The notes under the pieces are model-generated. The model saw only the letters and a list, made by a program, of their open reading frames with translations. It searched no databases and had not been told where the DNA came from. This document shows positions 1-4,362 of a stretch of DNA of 9,473 bases, one piece after another (position 1 is the stretch's first letter; each line of letters starts with the position of its first letter). The translations under genes and the position numbers were made by a program. The stretch comes from Methanoculleus sp. (lineage in GTDB: Archaea; Halobacteriota; Methanomicrobia; Methanomicrobiales; Methanoculleaceae): contig JALNXI010000068.1 in NCBI GenBank assembly GCA_023230425.1, forward strand, positions 1 to 9,473, read 5' to 3'.

Positions 1-65
1 AGCTCGGGGAGAGTCTTCAAGGTTCTGGCCGCCCTCGGCAACCCCCTGAAGACTCTCCCCGAGCT
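1..65. repeat. 19-bp perfect inverted repeat at the window edge
   Basis: Bases 1-19 are the exact reverse complement of bases 47-65, separated by a 27-base loop. The repeat lies inside the open tnpB frame and begins at the very first base of the window. Codons after the second arm read like normal TnpB sequence (SFREHGAICYDARVLSL), whereas codons in the first arm and loop are less convincing. If the window starts at a contig end, the first arm and loop could be a fold-back assembly or amplification artefact. Otherwise it is a genuine hairpin within the gene. Confidence 0.85.
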
Positions 66-963
66 CTCGTTCCGGGAGCACGGGGCCATCTGCTACGATG
101 CCCGGGTACTCTCCCTCGGCCGGAACCGGGTGAGTATCTGGACACTGAGGGGTCGGATCAAACCCCGGTACAGCAAACCCGATCATTTCCCGGCAGTCAC
201 GATCGTCAAGCAGACGGACCTCGTCTACCGGGATGGGGCGTTCTGGCTCTACGCGACCGTGGAGACCCCGGATGCCGAGCCTGCCGAACCATCCGAGTAC
301 CTCGGGGTCGATCTCGGGGTGGTGAAGATCGCCACCACGAGCGACGGAGCAACCTTCTCCAGCGACGCCACCGAGAAGGTGCGGAAGCGGTACGGCAGAC
401 TCAAGGGTGTTCTCCAGAAGGTCGGAACCAAGTCGGCCAAGCGGAAACTGCAAAAGATCTCCGGCAGAGAGCGCCGGTTTAAGACCGATACCAACCACGT
501 CATCAGCAAGCAGATCGTTTGCGCGGCAGAAGGCACGAAGCAGGGGATTGCCCTGGAAGACCTGAAGGGCATCCTCCTGCGGACTACGGTTAGACATGAC
601 CAGCGCGAGCGACACCATAAATGGGCGTTCCATCAACTTCGATCCTTCATCGAGTACAAGGCCCGCAGGGCCGGGGTTCTGGTGACGGTGATCGACGGGG
701 CATACACGAGCCAGCAGTGCAGTGCCTGCGGGTTCGTTCACTCCGACAACCGCCAGACCCAGGCAGCGTTCCGCTGCCTCGCGTGCGGACATACGGAGAA
801 CGCCGATCTGAATGCAGCCAGGAACATTGCTGCCAGGGCCGCCGTCAACCGGCCTATTGCGGTCTGCTCCCCTGACACCAGGAGAGAGGTGGAATCGCAA
901 GCCTGTAAAGAGCGTGGTACCACCTACGGTATCATGCCCCCGACTTCAGTCGGGGGTAGTTGA
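1..963 (+). CDS. tnpB: TnpB RNA-guided endonuclease (OrfB), 5' partial
   Basis: TnpB of IS200/IS605 elements is an omega-RNA-guided DNA endonuclease, ancestral to Cas12, that helps retain the element. The frame is open from base 1 to the TGA at 961-963 (320 codons); roughly 80 N-terminal residues of a usual ~400-residue protein lie upstream. A GTG at 130 is an internal codon, not the true start. All RuvC catalytic residues are present: Asp in GVDLG (codon at 310), Glu in ALEDL (556) and Asp in NADLNAARN (805). The four zinc-finger cysteines are CSAC and CLAC (718-789). The C-terminus ends in MPPTSVGGS, encoded by the right-end hairpin, as is common in this family. Nothing after base 65 is disrupted, so the nuclease domain looks functional. 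The first 46 bases may be artefactual because of the inverted repeat. Confidence 0.9.
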   Translation, partial: SSGRVFKVLAALGNPLKTLPELSFREHGAICYDARVLSLGRNRVSIWTLRGRIKPRYSKPDHFPAVTIVKQTDLVYRDGAFWLYATVETPDAEPAEPSEYLGVDLGVVKIATTSDGATFSSDATEKVRKRYGRLKGVLQKVGTKSAKRKLQKISGRERRFKTDTNHVISKQIVCAAEGTKQGIALEDLKGILLRTTVRHDQRERHHKWAFHQLRSFIEYKARRAGVLVTVIDGAYTSQQCSACGFVHSDNRQTQAAFRCLACGHTENADLNAARNIAARAAVNRPIAVCSPDTRREVESQACKERGTTYGIMPPTSVGGS

Positions 964-984
964 CTGCCCTACCTCCCCAATCAG
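830..984 (+). ncRNA. Predicted omega-RNA (scaffold plus guide) of the TnpB element
   Basis: In IS200/IS605 elements the omega-RNA scaffold overlaps the 3' end of tnpB, ends at the element's right end, and continues into flanking DNA, which serves as the guide. Here the palindrome GTGGTACCAC (914-923) and the 9-bp right-end hairpin (937-956) are the visible structure. With a boundary at 964, the guide would be about 965-984, starting TGCCCTACCTCC. The 5' limit is only an estimate from known omega-RNA lengths. Confidence 0.4.
937..956 (+). repeat. Right-end hairpin of the IS605-type element
   Basis: CCCCCGACT (937-945) and AGTCGGGGG (948-956) form a perfect 9-bp stem with a two-base gap, so in practice a four-base loop. 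It sits 3 bases before the TTGAC boundary motif. Such subterminal hairpins are recognised by the Y1 transposase TnpA as single-stranded DNA and also form the last stem of the omega-RNA. It could additionally act as a transcript end. Confidence 0.75.
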
Positions 985-1074
985 GCTGTCCGCGCCCGTC
1001 CGGCACTTCTGTAGACGTTGTCTGCATTGAAGCGCCGATCCCCATCGCTCGTTTCTTCTCCCCTAGCGGCCGAA

Positions 1075-1608
1075 TCAATGTGCCATCTGGTCGATCGCCG
1101 CCGTAACGGCGAGGATGAGCGCGTCGTCATGTCCCGGCTCCACTTCCACGCCGTAGGTGTCCCGGATCCGGAACCATTTTTTTGAGGCCTCGGCAACCCG
1201 CTCCCGACCGGCACTGATCCGGTACTCGTGGTCGAGGATGTTGCCCTGCACATCCCAGTCTTCCTCTCCGGGGATACTAACCGTCCACCGGTCCCGGAGC
1301 GGCGCGATCAGGGCCTTCTTGATCGTGGCTGCCGTGCCGCCTCCGCCCTTCTCGATCTCCATGGTGTCCTTGATACGGAGCATCCTCTCCTGGATCTTGT
1401 AGAGGTCCTGACCCTCCTTGCTCTGGATGATCAGGGTGTTCCTGACGCGGAGCGCTTTTCCGTCCACCTTGAACGCCCGCTCCCCCGCTGCGTTCTCGAT
1501 CCAGTAATCGTCTCCGATATCGATGAGCCGTTCTTTCATTTTGTACCGGTGTGTGCCGCCGGCCTCTTCGCGAGCCTGCGGGCCGCCTGCTGCTCTTCTT
1601 CGCATCAT
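1075..1608 (-). CDS. LURP-one-related (LOR, DUF567/tubby-like) family protein
   Basis: The 177-residue product matches the LOR family, whose members form a 12-stranded beta barrel around a central helix, related to tubby C-terminal and scramblase folds. Typical features are MKERLIDIGDDYWIENAAG (24-42), FKVDGKALRVRNTL (46-59), LYKIQERMLRIKDTMEI (69-85), WTVSIPGEEDWDVQGNI (108-124), ISAGRERVAEASKKWFRIRDT (131-151) and the C-terminal helix containing DDALILAVTAAIDQM. The cellular role in archaea is unknown; membrane or lipid association has been suggested for the fold. The ATG at 1608 is chosen because GAGGTGAT (1620-1613) lies 4 nt upstream. ATG 1605 is equally possible, while the GTG at 1617 and ATG at 1614 overlap the ribosome binding site itself. 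Met24 is a shorter alternative, since the Arg-rich first 20 residues are not typical of the family. It is a single gene, pointing back toward the TnpB element. Confidence 0.85.
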   Translation of the reverse strand: MMRRRAAGGPQAREEAGGTHRYKMKERLIDIGDDYWIENAAGERAFKVDGKALRVRNTLIIQSKEGQDLYKIQERMLRIKDTMEIEKGGGGTAATIKKALIAPLRDRWTVSIPGEEDWDVQGNILDHEYRISAGRERVAEASKKWFRIRDTYGVEVEPGHDDALILAVTAAIDQMAH

Positions 1609-1612
1609 GGAC

Positions 1613-1620
1613 ATCACCTC
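1613..1620 (-). promoter_or_regulatory. Strong ribosome binding site of the LOR gene
   Basis: GAGGTGAT on the minus strand is a near-perfect match to the 16S rRNA 3' end. It overlaps the GTG and ATG codons at 1617 and 1614, which excludes them and points to ATG 1608 or 1605 as the start. Confidence 0.75.
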
Positions 1621-1638
1621 ATATATCTTTGAGCCGTC

Positions 1639-1728
1639 GTCGCCCTGTCCTGTGTTCGGATACCCGTGCGTTTCTCCGATGAGATCGCACGCTCCCGGTG
1701 ATACGGCAGTGAGAGTCGCCAGGGCAAC
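1639..1728 (-). promoter_or_regulatory. Structured leader RNA candidate upstream of the LOR gene
   Basis: On the minus strand, GTTGCCCTG (1728-1720) can pair with CAGGGCGAC (1647-1639) in a 9-bp helix containing one U-G pair. It closes a 72-nt interior. Inside lies a second hairpin: CGTGCG (1691-1686) with CGCACG (1670-1665), continuing through TCTC/GAGA to an ATCG loop. The apical strand ATCTCAT (1685-1679) could instead pair with ATGAGGT at the ribosome binding site (1622-1616), seven pairs with one wobble. The layout resembles a translational switch, but no known riboswitch class is recognised and no covariation evidence is available here. Confidence 0.35.
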
Positions 1729-1758
1729 CAGCTGCCGGCGCCAATTATATTGATTATT

Positions 1759-1772
1759 TTATATAACTTTCG
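1759..1772 (-). promoter_or_regulatory. BRE/TATA promoter of the LOR gene
   Basis: The minus strand reads CGAAAG followed by TTATATAA, a good archaeal BRE plus TATA box in an AT-rich patch (1744-1780). Transcription would start near 1737, giving an unusually long leader of about 130 nt before the ATG. The TATA core is itself palindromic, so it could in principle be read in either direction. Confidence 0.6.
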
Positions 1773-2138
1773 GTAAAAATACATGCCTGCGGTTGTGGGT
1801 GTAAGATTGGCAAACCCCACCTGAACGAACGGTTTATTTGAACTATGGGGATACAGGCGAGGCTATCTGAATGGAAGCCTGATCCATTTCTATACCTCTT
1901 TGTGGTGTCGCAATAGACTCCCGATACTGGAGAGAAGAGGGGTGTCAGTGATCAATCTCTCTGGACACCGTTTCTTCTGATGCTTCCTCCGGGTCCGGCC
2001 CCGTCGTCGGATGCCCCTCACCAGAAGAGAAAACCATATCTCCTCTCCCCACCGAGACCTCTTATCGGAAGGTCTCCCGGCAGAACCTGCACTATGGAAA
2101 TAACTGGGGGCGCCGTCACAACCCGGAGAGGACACCCC
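1773..2138. other. Intergenic region upstream of the HD phosphohydrolase gene
   Basis: No convincing gene was found. The frame of the downstream gene stays open from 1980, but the extra 53 residues are low-complexity, Pro/Arg-rich and lack a ribosome binding site. Possible plus-strand TATA-like boxes are GGTTTATTTG (1831-1840) and AACCATATC (2032-2040). Two hairpins occur. GGTGTC (1941-1946) pairs with GACACC (1964-1969), extendable by two pairs past a bulge. GAGACCT (2054-2060) pairs perfectly with AGGTCTC (2070-2076) around a 9-nt loop. Which promoter is used cannot be decided from the sequence. Confidence 0.4.
2125..2131 (+). promoter_or_regulatory. Ribosome binding site deciding the HD-protein start
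   Basis: GGAGAGG lies 7 nt before ATG 2139. The upstream in-frame ATGs at 1980 and 2094 have no comparable site, which supports 2139 as the start. Confidence 0.65.
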
Positions 2139-3341
2139 ATGGAGATCCCGCAGAGCATCTTTGATCGGATGGCCAAAAGCATGGCCGACCGCGAACTCCT
2201 CCTCTCGCCCCGGGCGACCCGGAACGCCGACTACCTGAGGAGGTCCGGCCACAAACCCGAAGAGCCGGTCATCCGGCCGCCGTTCTCCCGGGACGCCGAC
2301 CGGATCATCCACTCGAAGGCCTACTCGCGCTACATCGACAAGACCCAGGTCTTCTACCTCGTCGAGAACGACCACATCACTCACCGCGTCCTCCACGTCC
2401 AGCTCGTCTCAAAGATCGGGAGGACGATCGGGCGGGCTCTCGGCCTGAACGAGGACCTGATCGAGGCGATCGCCCTCGGGCACGACATCGGCCACGTGCC
2501 CTACGGACACCTCGGGGAGAAGTTCCTCGACGAACTCTGCAGGGGGCACGGGATTGGGAGGTTCCAGCACAACGTCCAGAGCGTCCGGTTCCTCGACGGT
2601 GTCGAGGATTGCAACCTCACCCTGCAGGTGCTCGACGGGATCCTCTGCCACAACGGCGAAGCCCACGACCAGAGCCTCATGGTCGAGGGCGAGGCTGATT
2701 GGGACTCGTTTGCCGAGAAACTGAGGAGGATTGAGGGCGGGGGCGACGTCCTCCCCCTCACCAGCGAGGGGTGTGTCGTCAGGTGCGCCGACAGCATCTC
2801 CTACCTGGGCCGCGACCTCCAGGACGCCCTCGAGGTCGAGGTCATCGATGAGCGGGACTTGCAGGATTTCCCGGAGAACTGCATGGCCCTCTTCGGGATC
2901 GCCGGGAGGAGAAAGGTGGATTTTTTGGGAATCAACCGCACAGTGCTCGACGTCCTCATCAAGGACATCATCACGATGAGTTACGACGCCGACTGCATCG
3001 CCTTCTCTGGTGAGGCGTCGGCGTGTGTTGCGGCCTTCAAGGACTTCAACATGCACCACATCTACGAGAATGAGAGGCTCCTGAAGAACGAAGAAAAGAT
3101 CCGGTTCATGTTCCGGTACCTCTTCGACCGCATCCTTGAGGATATCAAGGAGAAGCGCGAGGATTCCCTGGTGTGTGAAGATCTCATCAAGGCGCCGTGG
3201 GCATCCCCGCGATATATCACTGCCGCCGCGCCGGAGGAGCTCGCGAGGGAGTTCATCGCCGGGATGACGGACCGCTACTTCGAGCAGGTCTTCCGGCAGA
3301 GCATCCTCCCGGAGAGGGTGCGGTCGAGGTACCGGGGGTGA
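2139..3341 (+). CDS. HD-domain phosphohydrolase, dGTPase-like
   Basis: The 400-residue product belongs to the HD superfamily and most resembles deoxynucleoside triphosphate triphosphohydrolases, which cut dNTPs to nucleoside plus triphosphate. The metal-binding set can be traced: His86 in THRVLHVQLVSKIGRTI (matching the first His of the dGTPase motif), His115-Asp116 in LGHDIGHVPYGH, and Asp218 in VRCADSISYLGRD. GRFQHNVQSVRFL (140-152) and LQVLDGILCHNGE (162-174) also fit the family. The C-terminal third is helical and less characteristic. The true substrate is uncertain, as many archaeal members are uncharacterised; a general HD phosphohydrolase is the fallback. ATG 2139 is used because of its ribosome binding site. 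It stands alone: the LOR gene is divergent and the lipoprotein 98 bp downstream appears to have its own promoter. Confidence 0.85.
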   Translation: MEIPQSIFDRMAKSMADRELLLSPRATRNADYLRRSGHKPEEPVIRPPFSRDADRIIHSKAYSRYIDKTQVFYLVENDHITHRVLHVQLVSKIGRTIGRALGLNEDLIEAIALGHDIGHVPYGHLGEKFLDELCRGHGIGRFQHNVQSVRFLDGVEDCNLTLQVLDGILCHNGEAHDQSLMVEGEADWDSFAEKLRRIEGGGDVLPLTSEGCVVRCADSISYLGRDLQDALEVEVIDERDLQDFPENCMALFGIAGRRKVDFLGINRTVLDVLIKDIITMSYDADCIAFSGEASACVAAFKDFNMHHIYENERLLKNEEKIRFMFRYLFDRILEDIKEKREDSLVCEDLIKAPWASPRYITAAAPEELAREFIAGMTDRYFEQVFRQSILPERVRSRYRG

Positions 3342-3409
3342 ATCCCCGTGGGCGGCGGCCGGCAATTTGGCTTGAACCTGATTGGCTGTAACCCGACGGT
3401 TCCTACACA

Positions 3410-3417
3410 TTCATATG
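3410..3417 (+). promoter_or_regulatory. TATA-like box of the lipoprotein gene
   Basis: TTCATATG is centred about 27 nt before ATG 3440. That spacing predicts a leaderless or nearly leaderless transcript and fits the lack of a good ribosome binding site (only GGGGTA at 3425-3430). Confidence 0.45.
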
Positions 3418-3439
3418 CCGCTACGGGGTAACGCTCATT

Positions 3440-3781
3440 ATGAGCAAGCAAATCCTTATTCTCGGTCTGGCTGCGGTTCTCGTTCTGTCAGCCGGTTGTA
3501 TGGGGCTTGGTGGCCCCAACCCCAGGGTTGTAGAGGACTCTGCAACCAAGGATATCAGCCTCTCCAAAGGGCTTGTCTATAACGTGAACGCGGTGATACA
3601 GAACGACGGGGCTGACGGTGACGTCACCGTGACGGCGAAACTGATCGATGAGGAGAAGGAGTTTGTCCGGGACCAGGTCTCGACGGTGGTCTCCATTCCC
3701 TCGGGAGAGACAAAGAAGGTCAGCCTCACGCTGGACGGGGATGTTGCCCGGACGTACCGGTATAGTGTTGAGGTGAGCTAA
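3440..3781 (+). CDS. Small secreted lipoprotein with a beta-sandwich-like domain
   Basis: This 113-residue protein has a clear lipoprotein signal: a short positive N-terminus (MSK), a hydrophobic stretch (residues 5-16) and a lipobox LSAGC with Cys20 as the predicted lipidation site. It is therefore expected to be anchored on the outer face of the cytoplasmic membrane. The mature part (about 25-113) has alternating strand-like sequence, VYNVNAVIQNDGADGDVTV then KKVSLTLDGDVARTYRYSVEV. This resembles the FxLYD/CARDB type of small Ig-like domain found in many archaeal surface lipoproteins. No function can be assigned. A rho-independent-like terminator follows 12 bp after the stop, so it is probably monocistronic. 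Confidence 0.8.
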   Translation: MSKQILILGLAAVLVLSAGCMGLGGPNPRVVEDSATKDISLSKGLVYNVNAVIQNDGADGDVTVTAKLIDEEKEFVRDQVSTVVSIPSGETKKVSLTLDGDVARTYRYSVEVS

Positions 3782-3793
3782 CCGGCTCAGGCG

Positions 3794-3825
3794 GGAGGGG
3801 ATCTCCCCTCCTGGCAGGAGTTTTT
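3794..3825 (+). terminator. Intrinsic-type terminator after the lipoprotein gene
   Basis: GGAGGGGA (3794-3801) pairs with TCCCCTCC (3804-3811). A second hairpin, CTCCT-GGC-AGGAG (3808-3820), shares bases with the first and runs directly into five T residues (3821-3825). The two hairpins are mutually exclusive, but either, followed by the T run, is a reasonable terminator. Confidence 0.6.
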
Positions 3826-3891
3826 GGACAGTCTCGTGAGCAAATACCCCTTCCTGAAGCCCGGCGCTTCTCCCCGCCCCCGGGACTGAAC

Positions 3892-3908
3892 CATTATAGT
3901 TGTGCACA
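3892..3908 (+). promoter_or_regulatory. vapB promoter with palindromic TGTGCACA
   Basis: The TATA-like CATTATAG (3892-3899) is centred 27-28 nt before ATG 3924, predicting a leaderless transcript; no ribosome binding site precedes the ATG. The perfect 8-bp palindrome TGTGCACA (3901-3908) lies directly after the TATA box, a plausible place for autorepression by an RHH-type antitoxin. The operator role is inferred only from position. Confidence 0.45.
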
Positions 3909-3923
3909 TACACCTACACAGCC

Positions 3924-4163
3924 ATGGGCACGAGGACGATCAGCATATCGGACGAGGCATATGAACGGCTCAGCCGGCTGAAGGGGTTATCGGAGATGAG
4001 TCTTTCCGAGGTTATCCTGATGTTCACCCCGCAAAAGAAGAAACTCTCGGAGATCATGCGCGAGATCGGGCCTGACTACGAGCTTGCCGATGCGATCGAG
4101 AAGGCGTCGAAGGAGATGAGGCAGGCAACGATGCACGAGGTCAACTTCGATGCCGACGCTTGA
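3924..4163 (+). CDS. vapB: VapB-family (DUF217) antitoxin
   Basis: The 79-residue protein starts MGTRTISISDEAYERLSRLK, which matches the archaeal VapB antitoxin family PF02697 (formerly DUF217). The N-terminal strand and helix resemble a ribbon-helix-helix DNA-binding module. The acidic C-terminal part (about 36-79, ending HEVNFDADA) would normally wrap and inhibit a PIN-domain VapC ribonuclease. It is complete and undamaged, but the partner reading frame that overlaps its last 14 bases is a collapsed vapC, so it is now an orphan antitoxin. An in-frame ORF extension upstream to 3900 is rejected because ATG 3924 fits the family start and the TATA spacing. Confidence 0.85.
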   Translation: MGTRTISISDEAYERLSRLKGLSEMSLSEVILMFTPQKKKLSEIMREIGPDYELADAIEKASKEMRQATMHEVNFDADA

Positions 4164-4245
4164 TACGTCCCTTCTCATTGACCAGTTCGTCAACCGCGAC
4201 CGCTACTTCTCCCGGGTACCCGGGCTGGCAATCGAGAACTGCTGA
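4150..4245 (+). pseudogene. vapC: Internally deleted vapC (PIN-domain toxin) remnant, 31 codons
   Basis: Starting at the ATG at 4150, which overlaps vapB by 14 bases as in intact vapBC pairs, the frame reads MPTLDTSLLIDQ. This is the typical VapC/PIN N-terminus with the first catalytic Asp (residue 5). It then joins directly to FVNRDRYFSRVPGLAIENC and a TGA stop, which resembles the typical VapC C-terminus (D/N-x-x-F-x-R-I/V-P-G-L). About 100 internal codons, including the other acidic residues of the active site, appear to be missing, while frame is kept. GAGGT (4137-4141) lies 8 nt before the ATG, so the fragment may still be translated. It cannot be an active ribonuclease. A short decoy or antitoxin-binding peptide is possible but speculative. 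Confidence 0.75.
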
Positions 4246-4303
4246 GGGCTGTCTTCTCAAGGACCATCAGCCCGGTGAGCAGGAGACCAGAGCGATCCTC
4301 CCC

Positions 4304-4339
4304 GCTACGATGAGGCTGAGGCATATCGTAGCCATTTTT
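4304..4339 (+). promoter_or_regulatory. 8-bp dyad plus T run: vapBC terminator and/or operator of the restriction gene
   Basis: GCTACGAT (4304-4311) and ATCGTAGC (4325-4332) are perfect inverted repeats with centres 21 bp apart, two helical turns. Five T residues (4335-4339) follow 2 bases later. As RNA it resembles a terminator for the vapB remnant. As DNA it sits against the TATA box of the restriction gene and is spaced like a binding site for a dimer pair. Confidence 0.5.
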
Positions 4340-4341
4340 AA
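4335..4341 (+). promoter_or_regulatory. TATA-like box of the type IV restriction gene
   Basis: TTTTTAA is centred 25 nt before ATG 4363. That fits a leaderless transcript starting at or beside this ATG and would place the upstream ATG 4354 before the transcript start. Confidence 0.45.
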
Positions 4342-4362
4342 CCCCTCGCCCAAATGGGAAGT

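Larger units (their letters stand above)
1..964 (+). mobile_element. IS200/IS605-family (IS1341-type) element, right part
   Basis: The element is recognised by its TnpB gene and by a right end made of a hairpin (937-956) followed by TTGAC at 960-964. TTGAC is the right cleavage motif I recall for ISDra2-like elements. The left end lies outside the window, as does any TnpA Y1 transposase gene, so it cannot be said whether this is a full IS605 or a tnpB-only IS1341-type copy. Flanking chromosomal DNA would begin at 965. Confidence 0.7.

Noticed and set aside
1228..1632. 134-codon plus-strand frame opposite the LOR gene
   Set aside because: It has no motifs; the minus strand carries the conserved LOR protein with a strong ribosome binding site and promoter.
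1614..1820. 68-codon minus-strand frame ending at the LOR ribosome binding site
   Set aside because: It spans the promoter and structured leader, has no ribosome binding site and no recognisable sequence.
1980..2138. N-terminal extension of the HD protein
   Set aside because: The 53 extra residues are low-complexity, and only ATG 2139 has a suitably spaced ribosome binding site.
2409..3410. 333-codon open frame on the minus strand
   Set aside because: It is antisense to the HD phosphohydrolase, which has conserved motifs and a ribosome binding site. The minus frame is open only because of GC-rich codon use and has no recognisable domain.
3856..3870. GAAGC/GCTTC small hairpin before vapB
   Set aside because: A 5-bp stem with no supporting context; likely chance.
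4246..4273. GGGCTG/CAGCCC inverted repeat after the vapC remnant
   Set aside because: Six pairs around a 16-base loop with no T run is within chance expectation for this GC content.
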